Notes under the pieces: model-generated
Told to the model about the DNA's origin: nothing
Databases searched by the model: none
The model's input: only the letters and a program-made list of their open reading frames with translations
In this document: positions 50,648 to 61,906 of the stretch, in pieces
Layout of the letters: each line of letters starts with the position of its first letter
How positions within the stretch are numbered: position 1 is the first letter of the stretch
Origin: Providencia alcalifaciens
GTDB taxonomy: Bacteria > Pseudomonadota > Gammaproteobacteria > Enterobacterales > Enterobacteriaceae
DNA: 64,000 bases
Reading direction: 5' to 3'
NCBI GenBank assembly: GCA_025961275.1
Contig: JAOQNJ010000001.1
Coordinates: forward strand, 4,237,353-4,301,352
Made by a program: the position numbers and the translations under genes

Positions 50648-51100
50648 ATGAGTGATAATCATACTCTGAATATAGAAGAAATTTTAGAGCTACTTCCCCA
50701 CCGTTATCCGTTTCTTTTGGTTGACCGTGTTTTGGATTTCGAAAAAGGGAAATCTTTACGTGCAGTAAAAAACGTTTCATTTAATGAACCCTTTTTTCAA
50801 GGTCATTTCCCGGGTAAACCAATTTTTCCAGGTGTTCTGATTCTGGAAGCAATGGCTCAAGCAACGGGTATCCTAGCGTTTAAAAGCTCGGGTAAATTAG
50901 AACCTGGTGAATTGTACTATTTTGCAGCGATTGATAATGCTCGCTTTAAACGTCCAGTTTTACCTGGCGATCAAATGATCTTAGAAGTCGAGTTTATTAA
51001 AGAACGTCGTGGTGTTGCACGTTTTAAAGGTGTTGCAAAAGTTGATGGAGAAGTGGCCTGCGAAGCAGAAATGATGTGTGCCCGTCGCCGAGAGGTCTGA
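50648..51100 (+). CDS. fabZ: 3-hydroxyacyl-ACP dehydratase FabZ
   Basis: FabZ dehydrates 3-hydroxyacyl-ACP in fatty acid elongation and competes with LpxA and LpxD for hydroxymyristoyl-ACP, setting the lipid A to phospholipid balance. At 150 residues, the hot-dog fold shows [11 protein letters not shown] with the active His and [20 protein letters not shown] with the active Glu. The lpxA start codon begins 2 bases past its stop. Confidence 0.97.
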   Translation: MSDNHTLNIEEILELLPHRYPFLLVDRVLDFEKGKSLRAVKNVSFNEPFFQGHFPGKPIFPGVLILEAMAQATGILAFKSSGKLEPGELYYFAAIDNARFKRPVLPGDQMILEVEFIKERRGVARFKGVAKVDGEVACEAEMMCARRREV

Positions 51101-51101
51101 T

Positions 51102-51899
51102 ATGATTGATAAAACAGCCTGTATTCATCCCTCATCCATTGTTGAAGATGGAGCTAGTATTGGTGCCAATGTTCGTATTGGCCCTTTTTGTCACATTGGT
51201 GCCAACGTTGAAATAGGCGAAGGTACTGAGCTCAAATCTCACATTGTCATTAATGGGCATACAAAAATTGGCCGTGATAATGTGATCTTTCAGTTTGCTT
51301 CGATTGGTGAAAGTAACCAAGATCTAAAATATCAAGGTGAACCAACGCGTGTCGAAGTTGGTGATAGAAACCGTATTAGAGAAAGTGTCACGATTCATCG
51401 TGGCACGACTCAGGGTGGATGTTTAACCAAAGTGGGTGATGATAATTTACTCATGGTCAATGCACATATTGCACATGACTGCATTGTTGGTAATCGTTGT
51501 ATCATTGCAAATAACGGTACACTAGGTGGGCATGTCATACTTGGTGACTTTGCTATCATTGGTGGAATGACGGCTGTTCACCAATTTTGTCAAATTGGAG
51601 CCCATGTTATGGTTGGCGGTTGCTCAGGTGTTGCGCAAGATGTACCGCCTTATGTTATCGCACAAGGCAACCATGCGACGCCTTATGGCCTGAATATTGA
51701 AGGGTTAAAACGTCGGGGTTTTGATAAAGAATCTCTGCATGCTATTCGTAATGCCTATAAAATACTTTATCGTTCAGGCAAACCATTAGAAGAAGCACGT
51801 AGTGAAATTGCTGTACTTGCACAGACAAATCCGCACGTAAAAGTGTTTAGTGATTTCCTTGAAAATGCAGCAGAATCTAACCGTGGTATTATTCGTTAA
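51102..51899 (+). CDS. lpxA: UDP-N-acetylglucosamine O-acyltransferase LpxA
   Basis: LpxA adds 3-hydroxymyristate to UDP-GlcNAc, the first step of lipid A synthesis. From the ATG at 51102 ([14 protein letters not shown]) it has 265 residues. The beta-helix carries the catalytic His in [12 protein letters not shown] near residue 125. A GTG inside fabZ at 51078 would extend the frame by 8 codons without precedent in the family. Confidence 0.97.
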   Translation: MIDKTACIHPSSIVEDGASIGANVRIGPFCHIGANVEIGEGTELKSHIVINGHTKIGRDNVIFQFASIGESNQDLKYQGEPTRVEVGDRNRIRESVTIHRGTTQGGCLTKVGDDNLLMVNAHIAHDCIVGNRCIIANNGTLGGHVILGDFAIIGGMTAVHQFCQIGAHVMVGGCSGVAQDVPPYVIAQGNHATPYGLNIEGLKRRGFDKESLHAIRNAYKILYRSGKPLEEARSEIAVLAQTNPHVKVFSDFLENAAESNRGIIR

Positions 51900-51952
51900 T
51901 CTCGTTTTGATGCGGTATTAACGAAGTCAGGGCCTTTATTAAGGAGCGAATT

Positions 51953-53107
51953 TTGGCGAATCATAACCGCCCACTTACTATTGGCCTTGTTGCTGGGGAA
52001 ACGTCTGGCGATATACTTGGTGCAGGGCTAATTCGCGCACTTAAAGAGCAAGTACCTAATGCTCGCTTTGTGGGTGTTGCAGGGCCATTAATGCAAGCTG
52101 AAGGCTGTGAAGCTTGGTATGAAATGGAAGAGTTAGCTGTGATGGGTATCGTTGAGGTGTTAGGCAGACTACCTCGGTTACTCTCAATCCGAAAGGATCT
52201 TACTCAACGTTTCACTCAATTACAGCCCGATATCTTTGTGGGTATTGATGCGCCTGATTTTAATATTACCTTAGAAGGGCGATTAAAATCGAAAGGCATC
52301 AAGACCATTCATTACGTCAGCCCCTCTGTGTGGGCATGGCGACAAAAACGCGTATTTAAAATTGGACGAGCAACTAACTTAGTGCTTGCCTTTTTGCCGT
52401 TTGAAAAAGCCTTCTATGATCGTTTTAATGTACCTTGTCGTTTCATTGGGCACACAATGGCTGATGCGATCCCGCTTCACGTTGATAAACAAGCAGCAAG
52501 ACAGCGCCTCGGTATACCTGTACATGTTAAATGCTTAGCTATTTTACCGGGAAGTCGTCATTCTGAAGTGGAAATGTTGAGCGCCGATTTTTTAAAAACT
52601 GCTAAAATATTGCATAAGCAATTTGCTGATATTCATATCGTTGTTCCACTCGTCAATCAAAAACGGCGTGAACAATTTGAGGTTATTCGAGAGCAAATTG
52701 CTCCTGAATTAACAGTTCATATATTGGATGGTCAGGCTCGAGATGCGATGATTTCAGCTGATGCGACATTATTGGCATCTGGTACTGCTGCGCTTGAATG
52801 TATGTTAGCAAAATGCCCTATGGTGGTTGGCTATCGAATGAAGCCATTTACTTTCTGGCTGGCAAAACGTTTAGTGAAAACACCGTATGTTTCGTTACCA
52901 AATTTGTTAGCAGAAAAAGAAATTGTTAAAGAGTTATTACAAGAAGAGTGCCAACCTGAATTATTAGCTGAACAGTTAATGCCGCTTTTAGAGGGTGGAG
53001 AGCAGGTTGATAAACTCAAAGATACATTTTTACAGCTTCATCAACTTATACGCTGTGATGCAGATAAACAAGCGGCTGATGCTGTTTTGAATTTGGTTAG
53101 AAATTAA
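51953..53107 (+). CDS. lpxB: Lipid A disaccharide synthase LpxB
   Basis: LpxB joins UDP-diacylglucosamine and lipid X to the tetraacyl disaccharide at the inner membrane. This GT-B fold (GT19) protein has 384 residues: [17 protein letters not shown] at the N-terminus, [12 protein letters not shown] in the middle and [20 protein letters not shown] near residue 280. Translation starts at TTG (51953) after a strong AAGGAG at 51941-51946. No ATG fits. Its stop overlaps rnhB (TAATG). Confidence 0.96.
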   Translation: MANHNRPLTIGLVAGETSGDILGAGLIRALKEQVPNARFVGVAGPLMQAEGCEAWYEMEELAVMGIVEVLGRLPRLLSIRKDLTQRFTQLQPDIFVGIDAPDFNITLEGRLKSKGIKTIHYVSPSVWAWRQKRVFKIGRATNLVLAFLPFEKAFYDRFNVPCRFIGHTMADAIPLHVDKQAARQRLGIPVHVKCLAILPGSRHSEVEMLSADFLKTAKILHKQFADIHIVVPLVNQKRREQFEVIREQIAPELTVHILDGQARDAMISADATLLASGTAALECMLAKCPMVVGYRMKPFTFWLAKRLVKTPYVSLPNLLAEKEIVKELLQEECQPELLAEQLMPLLEGGEQVDKLKDTFLQLHQLIRCDADKQAADAVLNLVRN

Positions 53108-53706
53108 TGGATTTTATATACCCTAAAGCCAACTTGATAGCTGGTGTAGATGAAGTAGGGCGTGGCCCCTTGGTTGGCGCTGTTGTAACAGCCGCTGTTA
53201 TATTAGATCCTAAAAATCCGATCAGTGGGCTGACAGACTCAAAAAAACTAACAGAAAAAAAACGCGAAAAATTGTTTGTTGAGATCCAAGAAAAAGCGCT
53301 ATGTTGGTATGTAGGGCGAGCTGAGCCAGAAGAAATCGATGAAATTAATATACTGCATGCCACGATGCTTGCTATGCAGCGTGCTGTTGCGGGCTTAAGC
53401 ATTATGCCTGACTTTGTACTGATAGATGGAAATCGCTGTCCAATTTTATCAATGCCTTCACAGGCGGTGGTGAAGGGAGACAGCTTAGTTCAAGAGATTA
53501 GCGCTGCGTCTATTTTGGCAAAAGTGGTTAGAGACAGAGAAATGGTTGAGTTAGATAAAGCTTACCCAGAGTATGGTTTTGCAAAACATAAAGGCTATCC
53601 AACGCCTTACCATTTAGAAAAATTAGCCCAATTTGGGGCAACTGAATTTCATCGCAAAAGTTTCGCGCCAGTGCGTCGAGCTTTAGAAGCGAAAGATCGA
53701 GTATAA
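53107..53706 (+). CDS. rnhB: Ribonuclease HII
   Basis: RNase HII removes single ribonucleotides and RNA from DNA duplexes. The 199-residue protein has the acidic catalytic residues in [13 protein letters not shown] (Asp, Glu) and LIDGNR, and the C-terminal HKGYPTPYH segment. It overlaps lpxB by one base and lies 5 bases before dnaE. Confidence 0.97.
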   Translation: MDFIYPKANLIAGVDEVGRGPLVGAVVTAAVILDPKNPISGLTDSKKLTEKKREKLFVEIQEKALCWYVGRAEPEEIDEINILHATMLAMQRAVAGLSIMPDFVLIDGNRCPILSMPSQAVVKGDSLVQEISAASILAKVVRDREMVELDKAYPEYGFAKHKGYPTPYHLEKLAQFGATEFHRKSFAPVRRALEAKDRV

Positions 53707-53711
53707 ATTAG

Positions 53712-56700
53712 ATGGCTGAACCTCGTTTTATTCACTTACGCGTTCACAGCGACTATTCGATGATAGATGGACTAGCAAAAACGGGTCCATTAGTTAAGAA
53801 AGTAGCCGCAATGGGCATGCCTGCATTAGCCATTACTGATTTTACCAATTTATGTGGATTGGTGAAATTTTATGGTGCGACGCATGGTGCGGGTGTAAAG
53901 CCAATTATTGGTGCCGATTTTTTTGTTGAAAGTGAGCAACTTGGCGATGAAGTTGCGCATTTGACTGTACTTGCTCGTAACAATGAAGGTTACCAAAATC
54001 TCACTTTATTAATTTCAGAAGCATACCAAAAAGGCTATGGTGCAATAGGCCCGACAATCCACCGTGATTGGTTAGTTAAATATAAAGAAGGCTTAATTTT
54101 GCTTTCTGGTGGACGCCAAGGTGATGTTGGCCAATTCTTGCTACGTGGTAACCAAGCACTGGTTGATGAGTGCTTAGGCTTCTATGAAACTCATTTCCCC
54201 GGATGTTACTATTTAGAGCTCATTCGTACAGGGCGACCGGATGAAGAGAGTTACCTCCATGCTGCGGTTGAACTTGCGACACTAAAAGGTTTACCCGTTG
54301 TTGCAACTAATGAAGTGTGTTTTTTAGAAACTGGTGATTTTGATGCACATGAAATTAGGGTCGCTATCCATGATGGTTTTACGTTATCGGATCCGAAAAG
54401 ACCGAAAAAATATAGTCCTCAGCAATACTTACGGACTGAAGAAGAGATGTGCGAGCTATTTGCCGACATCCCTGAAGCACTAGAAAACAGTGTAGAGATT
54501 GCTAAGCGTTGTAACGTGACTATCCGTCTTGGTGAGTATTTTCTTCCTCAATTTCCAACAGGGGATATGAAAACTGAAGATTTCTTGGTTTTACGATCAA
54601 AAGAGGGGCTAGAAGAACGTCTTGAGTTTTTGTTCCCTGATGAAAAAATAAGAGCAGAAAAACGTCCTGAATACGATGAACGTTTGGAAATAGAACTTAA
54701 CGTTATCAACCAGATGGGTTTTCCGGGCTATTTTTTGATCGTAATGGAGTTTATTCAGTGGTCGAAAGACAATGGTGTACCGGTAGGCCCTGGTCGAGGA
54801 TCTGGTGCAGGCTCTCTTGTGGCTTATGCGTTAAAAATTACAGATTTAGATCCATTGGAGTTTGATCTACTCTTTGAGCGATTTCTCAACCCAGAACGTG
54901 TCTCCATGCCTGACTTTGACGTCGACTTTTGTATGGAAAAACGCGATCAGGTAATTGATCACGTAGCGCAAATGTATGGGCGAGATGCGGTATCTCAGAT
55001 CATTACTTTTGGTACGATGGCAGCGAAAGCCGTTATTCGTGATGTTGGTCGAGTTCTTGGCCATCCTTATGGTTTTGTCGACAGAATCTCTAAGCTTGTT
55101 CCTCCTGATCCGGGTATGACCCTGGAAAAAGCTTTTGAAGCTGAGCCACAACTTCCTGAAGTTTATGAAGCCGATGAGGAAGTTAAAGCGCTGATTGATA
55201 TGGCACGTAAACTCGAAGGTGTCACGCGTAACGCCGGTAAGCATGCGGGTGGGGTGGTTATCGCACCAACAAAAATTACTGATTTTGCGCCACTATATTG
55301 TGATGCGGAAGGGAAAAACCCAGTTACTCAATTTGATAAAAACGATGTTGAGTATGCAGGATTAGTCAAATTTGACTTCTTAGGGTTACGTACTCTAACA
55401 ATTATCAATTGGGCGTTAGAGATGATTAATGCTCGACGCAGCAAGAAAGAGCTTGAGCCAATTGATATTGCGACAATTCCTCTGCAAGATACAAAAAGTT
55501 TCGATATGCTACAACGCTCCGAGACAACAGCAGTATTCCAGCTTGAATCTCGGGGAATGAAGGATCTAATTAAGCGACTTCGTCCTGACTGTTTCGAAGA
55601 TATGATAGCCTTGGTAGCGCTGTTCCGACCGGGACCACTACAATCAGGGATGGTAGATAACTTTATTGACCGTAAGCACGGACGCGAAGAACTCTCCTAT
55701 CCAGATGTACAATGGCAACATGAATCATTAAAACCTGTATTGGAGCCGACATACGGCATTATCTTATACCAAGAACAGGTTATGCAGATTGCTCAAGTAC
55801 TTGCCGGTTATACTTTAGGTGGTGCAGATATGTTGCGCCGCGCTATGGGGAAAAAGAAACCGGAAGAGATGGCGAAACAGCGCTCCGTTTTTGAAGAAGG
55901 GTCAATCAATAACGGAGTTGATGGTGAGCTGTCGATGAAAATCTTTGACTTGGTAGAGAAATTTGCCGGTTATGGTTTTAACAAATCTCACTCAGCCGCT
56001 TATGCATTGGTGTCATACCAAACTTTATGGCTTAAAGCTCACTATCCTGCAGAGTTTATGGCGGCGGTAATGACAGCAGATATGGATAACACCGAAAAGG
56101 TCGTTGGCCTTGTCGATGAATGCTGGCGAATGGGGTTAAAAGTCTTACCACCAGATATTAATAGCGGGCTGTATCATTTTCATGTCAATGATGAAGGTGA
56201 GATCGTTTACGGAATAGGTGCAATTAAAGGTGTGGGCGAAGGGCCGATTGAAGCGATTATTGAAGCTCGTCAAAAAGGCGGGATCTTTAAAGAGATATTC
56301 GATCTATGTGCACGTGTAGATATCAAAAAAATTAACCGCCGTGTGATGGAAAAATTGATCATGGCTGGTGCGTTCGATCACTTAGGTCCACATCGTGCGG
56401 CATTAATGTCCTCGCTTGAGGATGCCCTTAAAGCCGCAGATCAGCATGCGAAAGCTGAAGCGATTGGGCAATCTGATATGTTCGGGGTACTTGCTGATGC
56501 TCCTGAACAAGTGGAAAGCTCTTATGCGAGTGTTCCCAAATGGCCTGAACAAGTTGTTTTGGATGGTGAAAGGGAAACATTGGGGCTTTATTTGACGGGG
56601 CACCCAATAACTCGCTACTTAAGTGAGATTGAGCGCTATACTAATGGCCTGAGATTGAAAGATGTGAACCCTACCCCTCGTGGTCAGATGACAACTGTGG

Positions 56701-57194
56701 TAGGTTTAGTACTTTCATCCAAAGTCATTACAACTAAGCGTGGAAACCGAATTGGTATCTGTACGCTTGATGATCGTTCCGGTCGTCTGGATATTATGCT
56801 ATTTTCAGATGCACTAGATAAATACCAGCATTTGCTGGAAAAAGACAGTATCCTGATTGCCACCGGTCAGGTCAGCTTTGATGATTTCAACGGCGGTAAT
56901 AAAATGACAGTGCGTGAGTTAATGGATATTAGTGAAGCAAGGGAAAAATATGCACGAGGGCTTGCAATTTCACTGTCAGATAGACAAATTAACGATCAAT
57001 TACTGAACCGACTTCGCAGCACTCTTGAACCCCATCGTTCAGGAACGATACCGGTTCATTTGTATTATCAGAAGGAAGATGCCAGAGCCAAGCTTAAATT
57101 TGGCGTTGTTTGGCGTGTAACACCCGTTGATGCCCTTCTGAATTCTCTGCGAGCTCTGCTTGGTAATGAGCAGGTAGAATTAGAATTTGACTAA
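53712..57194 (+). CDS. dnaE: DNA polymerase III alpha subunit
   Basis: DnaE is the replicative polymerase. Its 1160 residues equal the E. coli length: an N-terminal PHP domain ([13 protein letters not shown]), palm with the catalytic Asp pair in [14 protein letters not shown] near residue 401-403, [14 protein letters not shown], thumb and fingers, an internal clamp-binding motif QSDMFG near residue 920, and the OB fold. It is followed by accA after 12 bases. Confidence 0.98.
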   Translation: MAEPRFIHLRVHSDYSMIDGLAKTGPLVKKVAAMGMPALAITDFTNLCGLVKFYGATHGAGVKPIIGADFFVESEQLGDEVAHLTVLARNNEGYQNLTLLISEAYQKGYGAIGPTIHRDWLVKYKEGLILLSGGRQGDVGQFLLRGNQALVDECLGFYETHFPGCYYLELIRTGRPDEESYLHAAVELATLKGLPVVATNEVCFLETGDFDAHEIRVAIHDGFTLSDPKRPKKYSPQQYLRTEEEMCELFADIPEALENSVEIAKRCNVTIRLGEYFLPQFPTGDMKTEDFLVLRSKEGLEERLEFLFPDEKIRAEKRPEYDERLEIELNVINQMGFPGYFLIVMEFIQWSKDNGVPVGPGRGSGAGSLVAYALKITDLDPLEFDLLFERFLNPERVSMPDFDVDFCMEKRDQVIDHVAQMYGRDAVSQIITFGTMAAKAVIRDVGRVLGHPYGFVDRISKLVPPDPGMTLEKAFEAEPQLPEVYEADEEVKALIDMARKLEGVTRNAGKHAGGVVIAPTKITDFAPLYCDAEGKNPVTQFDKNDVEYAGLVKFDFLGLRTLTIINWALEMINARRSKKELEPIDIATIPLQDTKSFDMLQRSETTAVFQLESRGMKDLIKRLRPDCFEDMIALVALFRPGPLQSGMVDNFIDRKHGREELSYPDVQWQHESLKPVLEPTYGIILYQEQVMQIAQVLAGYTLGGADMLRRAMGKKKPEEMAKQRSVFEEGSINNGVDGELSMKIFDLVEKFAGYGFNKSHSAAYALVSYQTLWLKAHYPAEFMAAVMTADMDNTEKVVGLVDECWRMGLKVLPPDINSGLYHFHVNDEGEIVYGIGAIKGVGEGPIEAIIEARQKGGIFKEIFDLCARVDIKKINRRVMEKLIMAGAFDHLGPHRAALMSSLEDALKAADQHAKAEAIGQSDMFGVLADAPEQVESSYASVPKWPEQVVLDGERETLGLYLTGHPITRYLSEIERYTNGLRLKDVNPTPRGQMTTVVGLVLSSKVITTKRGNRIGICTLDDRSGRLDIMLFSDALDKYQHLLEKDSILIATGQVSFDDFNGGNKMTVRELMDISEAREKYARGLAISLSDRQINDQLLNRLRSTLEPHRSGTIPVHLYYQKEDARAKLKFGVVWRVTPVDALLNSLRALLGNEQVELEFD

Positions 57195-57206
57195 AATAGG
57201 AATATT

Positions 57207-58166
57207 ATGAGTCTGGATTTTCTTGATTTTGAACAGCCAATTGCTGAATTGGAAGCGAAAATTGATTCGCTTACTGCAGTTAGCCGTCAAGACAACAATT
57301 TAGAAGTCAACCTAGATGAAGAGGTTGCTCGTTTACGTGAAAAAAGTGTTGAACTGACGCGCAAAATTTTCTCTGATCTCGGAGCTTGGCAAATTGCTAA
57401 ACTCGCACGTCATCCACGCCGTCCTTATACACTAGACTATATCCCTCGTATATTCACTGATTTTCAGGAATTAGCGGGTGATCGTGCTTATGCCGATGAT
57501 AAAGCGATAGTGGGTGGAATAGCCCGTTTAGATGGTCATCCAGTCATGATCATCGGTCACCAAAAAGGGCGTGAGACCAAAGAAAAAATCCGTCGTAACT
57601 TTGGTATGCCAGCACCTGAAGGTTACCGTAAAGCGTTACGCTTAATGGAATTGGCAGAACGCTTTAATTTGCCAATTATCACTTTTATTGATACCCCTGG
57701 CGCTTATCCTGGCGTTGGTGCTGAAGAGCGTGGTCAATCAGAAGCTATCGCGCGTAACTTACGTGAAATGTCTCGCTTATCAGTACCTGTTATTTGTACT
57801 GTTATAGGTGAAGGTGGTTCAGGCGGTGCATTAGCGATTGGTGTGGGCGATAAAGTCAATATGCTGCAATACAGCACCTATTCTGTTATCTCACCTGAAG
57901 GCTGCGCATCTATTTTGTGGAAAAGTGCAGATAAAGCACCGTTAGCCGCAGAAGCGATGGGGATCATTGCATCTCGCCTTAAAGAATTAAAATTGATCGA
58001 TAACGTAGTTTCAGAACCTTTAGGTGGTGCTCATCGTAACTACGATAAAATCGCTGAATCTTTGAAAGCGCGTATTAAAGAAGATTTAGACGAGCTGATT
58101 GAGCTTGATGAAGAAGTACTTAAAAATCGTCGTTACCAACGATTAATGAGCTATGGTTATTGCTAA
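57207..58166 (+). CDS. accA: Acetyl-CoA carboxylase carboxyltransferase alpha subunit
   Basis: AccA pairs with AccD to transfer carboxyl from biotin to acetyl-CoA, making malonyl-CoA. At 319 residues it equals E. coli. The crotonase-like fold shows [14 protein letters not shown] and oxyanion glycines in [14 protein letters not shown]. It is the last gene of the long cluster and ends at a terminator. Confidence 0.98.
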   Translation: MSLDFLDFEQPIAELEAKIDSLTAVSRQDNNLEVNLDEEVARLREKSVELTRKIFSDLGAWQIAKLARHPRRPYTLDYIPRIFTDFQELAGDRAYADDKAIVGGIARLDGHPVMIIGHQKGRETKEKIRRNFGMPAPEGYRKALRLMELAERFNLPIITFIDTPGAYPGVGAEERGQSEAIARNLREMSRLSVPVICTVIGEGGSGGALAIGVGDKVNMLQYSTYSVISPEGCASILWKSADKAPLAAEAMGIIASRLKELKLIDNVVSEPLGGAHRNYDKIAESLKARIKEDLDELIELDEEVLKNRRYQRLMSYGYC

Positions 58167-58187
58167 TATTTAACCAGTAATTCATTT

Positions 58188-58229
58188 AAAACGGGAGTAT
58201 GGTTTTGCCAGCTTCCGTTTTTTATTTTT
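58188..58229 (+). terminator. accA terminator
   Basis: AAAACGGGAG (58188-58197) and CTTCCGTTTT (58212-58221) form a 10-bp stem with one G:U pair and a 14-base loop, followed by TTATTTTTA. Confidence 0.85.
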
Positions 58230-58380
58230 ATCATGAGTATGGGTTATTTAACGGCTTAAAATAAATAATAATTAGTGTCACTTTATGAAGTGGCCTGTTT
58301 GAAATCGCTTATATTATTTTCGCCACCTAATATATTGACAGTGATCATAAACAGTGAAAACAGTGAAGAAGGGCAGACAA

Positions 58381-59733
58381 ATGGCTAAACAGTCACAATC
58401 TATTATTGAGCATGTTCTCAGCAAAATAGGTAATTTTCAAAAAGTACTGATTGGATTCAGTGGTGGCGTTGATTCAACCGTATTACTGCACGCTCTTTAT
58501 CAAATAAAAATACAGAGACTTTCTTCGCTTGAAATTCGCGCTATTCATATCCACCATGGATTGAATAATAAAGCGGATGAATGGGAAAGACATTGCAATT
58601 CATTGTGCGAGCAGTGGAATATCCCCTTCATCTGCCAGCACGTTATCGTTGATCCCTCCAGTAGTGGCATAGAAGCTGCAGCTAGAGAGGCTCGCTATCA
58701 GGCTTATCGTGATGAGCTTACTCACAATGAAATCATTTTGACTGCTCAACATCTTGATGATCAAGCTGAAACTTTTATGTTGGCTTTAAAGCGTGGAAGT
58801 GGGCCCGCAGGTCTATCATCCATGCCTGAATCAATGATGTTTAATGCCACTGTCGGGCAAACTTGGTTATTACGTCCATTATTGGCGATATCTCGACGTG
58901 ATTTAGAAATTTATGCGGATGAAAATAAGCTGATATGGGTAGAAGATGATAGTAATCAAGATGACCGCTATGATCGTAATTTCCTTCGTCTACATATCAT
59001 GCCTGTACTGGCACAGAGGTGGCCTCATTTTACTGGAGCAATTTCACGTAGTGCATCATTGTGTGCTGAGCAGGAATCTCTGCTTGATGAATTATTAAAA
59101 GACGCCTTGGATGACATGATGGATTTTCGGGGCGGATTGTTTATTGATGGTTTGCAAGATTGCTCGACTGCGAAACGGAATGCGTTGCTTCGCCGTTGGG
59201 TTGGTTTACATCAATTACCCATGCCTCCTTTTAATCAGTTGCAGAGAATTTGGCAAGAAATTGCTCTTGCTCGCCAAGATGCAGAGCCGGTTTGCCAATT
59301 AGGGAATGTTGATATTCGACGATATCAAGGGGCATTATGGATTGTTCGCCGAATTAATAGCCTGCTAGGATTGCAGTTTACATGGCACTATCCGCAGGCG
59401 TTTATGTTACCTGAATCATTAGGTGTAATCGAAATTATGGTTGATGAAGGGCAAATTCGCCCGCCATTATCCACAGAAAAAGTGACAGTCCGTTTTGGTC
59501 TACAAGGTACGCTTAAAATTGTCGGGCGAATGCATTCAAGAAGTAGTAAGAAAATATGGCAAGAATTAGGAATCTCACCTTGGATGCGTGAAAGAACGCC
59601 GCTTATTTATTATGATGAAAAGTTAATTACCGCTGTTGGTTGCTTCATCACACCAGAAGGAATGGTTGATGATGGGCAACTTGGCATTGCTTTTCGTTGG
59701 GTAAAATATGACGATTATCAAGGTTGTGAATAG
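58381..59733 (+). CDS. tilS: tRNA(Ile)-lysidine synthase
   Basis: TilS attaches lysine to C34 of the CAU-anticodon tRNA-Ile with ATP, changing its codon from AUG to AUA. The 450 residues comprise a PP-loop ATPase with SGGVDSTVLLH near residue 28, a central domain, and a C-terminal tRNA-recognition domain (IWQELGISPWMR). I chose ATG 58381, preceded by GAAGAAGGG. A GTG nine codons upstream (58354) lacks such a site. In E. coli ldcC and yaeR lie between accA and tilS; both are absent here. Confidence 0.95.
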   Translation: MAKQSQSIIEHVLSKIGNFQKVLIGFSGGVDSTVLLHALYQIKIQRLSSLEIRAIHIHHGLNNKADEWERHCNSLCEQWNIPFICQHVIVDPSSSGIEAAAREARYQAYRDELTHNEIILTAQHLDDQAETFMLALKRGSGPAGLSSMPESMMFNATVGQTWLLRPLLAISRRDLEIYADENKLIWVEDDSNQDDRYDRNFLRLHIMPVLAQRWPHFTGAISRSASLCAEQESLLDELLKDALDDMMDFRGGLFIDGLQDCSTAKRNALLRRWVGLHQLPMPPFNQLQRIWQEIALARQDAEPVCQLGNVDIRRYQGALWIVRRINSLLGLQFTWHYPQAFMLPESLGVIEIMVDEGQIRPPLSTEKVTVRFGLQGTLKIVGRMHSRSSKKIWQELGISPWMRERTPLIYYDEKLITAVGCFITPEGMVDDGQLGIAFRWVKYDDYQGCE

Positions 59734-59743
59734 CTAAATGAGA

Positions 59744-59777
59744 AGCCCCTTATGACTGTGACCGTTCATAAGGGGCT
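59744..59777. terminator. Hairpin between convergent tilS and rof
   Basis: AGCCCCTTATGA and TCATAAGGGGCT form a perfect 12-bp stem with a 10-base loop. Neither strand has a real T-run, so it may act as a bidirectional end or transcript-stabilising structure. Confidence 0.6.
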
Positions 59778-59803
59778 CAGAAGCACTCAATAATAGATGA
59801 GCT

Positions 59804-60067
59804 TTAGTGAGAGTTATCGACAACGATAGTGCCGATCTCTGGATGACTGAAGGTATTGATATAGTCCAGACGTAACTCTTTAGTTCCCTCATGAGTCTCT
59901 AAAATCAGATACTCAACTTTTTTACGCAAGAGTAAATCGCTGGCCTTCCCTTCAATGATTTCGCCGCCATGAAGTTTAATTTCAAGTTTCAACTGGCGCT
60001 GGCAAGCGATTTCAAGATATTCATAATCATCACAATTGATAGGTTGATATTCAGTATCTGTAGACAT
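59804..60067 (-). CDS. rof: Rho-binding antiterminator Rof (YaeO)
   Basis: Rof binds the Rho hexamer near its primary RNA sites and blocks termination. Its 87 residues fit the Sm-like beta-barrel family: YQPINCDDYEYLEIACQ at the N-terminus and TFSHPEIGTIVV at the C-terminus, both highly conserved. In E. coli it is co-transcribed with yaeP; I find no yaeP here. Confidence 0.94.
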   Translation of the reverse strand: MSTDTEYQPINCDDYEYLEIACQRQLKLEIKLHGGEIIEGKASDLLLRKKVEYLILETHEGTKELRLDYINTFSHPEIGTIVVDNSH

Positions 60068-60454
60068 ATTCCCTCACCACTATGTTAGTGGCGGTTATTG
60101 CCGCCTTGACTATTATTACCAAGCATCTTGTGCCTAATAGCATAATAGCACAGTAATTTTAAGAACAATAATTAGTGATAGATGAAAAAGACAATTCTTA
60201 TTTCAAGACTTTGATATAGATCCTTCTTACCTGTGGCGATAACGGGGATTTATCTAGATGAAAACAAATTACATAATAATTAGCGGGGCTGATCGTCAAT
60301 TTTATTTTCAATAGAGCTCACATAACTTGAAGTTTAGCGGCATATATAAGTAAAGTCTGAAATACAATGACTACAACATTTTTGCTGTTGTAAGATGCTA
60401 TTATGTAAAGGCAGACTAAAAATATAAGAATTGAATACTTTGGAGATAAAGGTA
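60068..60454. other. Spacer between rof and nlpE
   Basis: This is a 387-base AT-rich divergent control region. It holds the rof leader hairpin at 60090-60105 and, presumably, both promoters. No yaeP-like frame is visible on the minus strand. Confidence 0.6.
60090..60105 (-). promoter_or_regulatory. Hairpin in the rof leader
   Basis: GGCGG (60090-60094) and CCGCC (60101-60105) pair around a 6-base loop, 22 bases upstream of the rof start codon. It is unusually G/C-rich for this spacer and could affect rof translation or Rho action. Confidence 0.4.
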
Positions 60455-61111
60455 ATGAAAAAATCACTATTTTTAGCATTAATAGCGACGGGTGTTATCA
60501 CCTTAGTAGGCTGCCAAACAGCGGCCAAACACCCTAATGTGACTTATATTGATAGAGCTTATACAGGTATTTTGCCGTGTGCTGATTGTTCCGGTATTGA
60601 AGCAACATTAATGGTAAATCAAGATGGCACCTATGTTGAGCAACTGATTTATTTAGGCACTCGTGATGGTGAGCAATCATTCTATGAAACGGGATCATGG
60701 GCTAAAGACGGTGATAAGCTCCGTATGACGAATGCAAACGGTGAACGAACTTATTTCTTACCATCAGCAGATGATAAATCAATGACGCTACTTGACCAGG
60801 ATGGTAATAAGATTGAGACACAATTGAATTACACATTAAATCAAGTTGCAGCAAGTAAAAAAGTGGGTGAATACCGTTATATGTCCGATGCAGCAGTGTT
60901 TACTGAGTGTAAAACGGGCCGCACCTATGCTGCATCAGGATTGGAACTAGAAAAAGGCTATAGTGCTACTGGCGTTACGGGCGGAACACCTGTTTATGCT
61001 GAAATTGAAGGCTATTACACTGTTCGTCCTTCGATGGAGGATGGTAAATTTGATCCAGCTTTAGTTCAAACAGGTAATATCATGTTTGATAAATCCAGCT
61101 CTTGTAAATAG
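60455..61111 (+). CDS. nlpE: Envelope stress lipoprotein NlpE (CutF)
   Basis: NlpE is an outer membrane lipoprotein that signals surface contact and lipoprotein trafficking faults to CpxA. From the ATG at 60455 it has 218 residues with lipobox LVGC (Cys 20). The N-terminal calycin-like domain has the CXXC motif in GILPCADCSGIE, and a C-terminal domain follows (about residues 130-218). It is somewhat shorter than E. coli NlpE. An 8-codon upstream extension would precede the signal peptide and is rejected. Confidence 0.92.
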   Translation: MKKSLFLALIATGVITLVGCQTAAKHPNVTYIDRAYTGILPCADCSGIEATLMVNQDGTYVEQLIYLGTRDGEQSFYETGSWAKDGDKLRMTNANGERTYFLPSADDKSMTLLDQDGNKIETQLNYTLNQVAASKKVGEYRYMSDAAVFTECKTGRTYAASGLELEKGYSATGVTGGTPVYAEIEGYYTVRPSMEDGKFDPALVQTGNIMFDKSSSCK

Positions 61112-61143
61112 TACCACTAACCTAAAATCTCGCTAATTTCTAA

Positions 61144-61172
61144 AGGCCCAATTATTTATTGGGCCTCTTTCT
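61144..61172 (+). terminator. nlpE terminator
   Basis: AGGCCCAA (61144-61151) and TTGGGCCT (61159-61166) form a perfect 8-bp stem with a 7-base loop, followed by CTTTCT. Confidence 0.8.
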
Positions 61173-61299
61173 CATCGATGACCGATGATCTTTTCGTAAA
61201 CCCCAAGCCTACTAAAACTCCTCCAATTTATTTTTGTACCAAATCCTACCCAATTTTAAGGTCAATGTGATTTTTTTTGACGCAAATTATTCACATATC

Positions 61300-61384
61300 T
61301 GTGAGTGTAGTCATGGCGAGTGGTCAATGAGAGACAATTTCTAATAATAATGAAATATTGAATTTAGGTAAAAACACGTATACT
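61300..61384 (+). promoter_or_regulatory. Candidate chb control region (CRP-like site and -10)
   Basis: The 392-base nlpE-chbB gap contains TGTGAGTGTAGTCATG (61300-61315), a CRP site with a good left half, and TATACT at 61379-61384 as a possible -10 with a weak -35 (TATTGA, 61356-61361). The E. coli operon uses CRP, NagC and ChbR. I cannot identify NagC or ChbR sites with confidence. Confidence 0.4.
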
Positions 61385-61503
61385 TCATTCAAGCAGACGT
61401 AATCAGCATTTTTAGCATATTGATTACGTAAAACAGTAAGTCAGCAAAATTTTATGTCTCAAAATAGTAACTAAAAATAAATAGAACAAATCAAGGATAA
61501 ACA

Positions 61504-61824
61504 ATGAAGAGGAAAAATATCTACTTATTCTGTTCTGCCGGAATGTCTACCTCACTATTAGTCAATCGAATGAGAATGCAGGCAGAAAAATACAATGTTC
61601 CCGTCAATATTGAGGCTTTTCCCGAAAGCTTAGCAGCTGAAAAGGGTATCGATGCTGACGTGGTGTTACTCGGGCCACAAATTGCTTGGATGTTAGCTGA
61701 CATTCAAAAGTTATTACCTAACAAACCCGTTGAAGTTATCGATTCGCTCTTGTACGGCAAAGTTGATGGGCTTGGTGTATTAAAAGCAGCAATTGCAACA
61801 ATAAAAAGTAAAACAACAAATTGA
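61504..61824 (+). CDS. chbB: Chitobiose-specific PTS EIIB component
   Basis: ChbB (CelA) is the cytoplasmic EIIB domain that passes phosphate from ChbA to diacetylchitobiose during uptake. At 106 residues, the phosphocysteine is C10 in [15 protein letters not shown]. It is followed by chbC after 82 bases, with no terminator. Confidence 0.95.
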   Translation: MKRKNIYLFCSAGMSTSLLVNRMRMQAEKYNVPVNIEAFPESLAAEKGIDADVVLLGPQIAWMLADIQKLLPNKPVEVIDSLLYGKVDGLGVLKAAIATIKSKTTN

Positions 61825-61906
61825 TCCTAGAGAGGCTTGCTAGCGTTACTAAATAATCAAACTATCACTAGGAAATGGAACCCACTCAAAAATAGAGGGT
61901 ATTTTT

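Noticed and set aside
61289-61304. TTCACATATCTGTGAG palindrome as a CRP site
   Set aside because: The half sites are in the reverse arrangement (TCACA before TGTGA) with a 4-base gap, so it does not fit CRP; the overlapping site at 61300-61315 is kept as a weak candidate.
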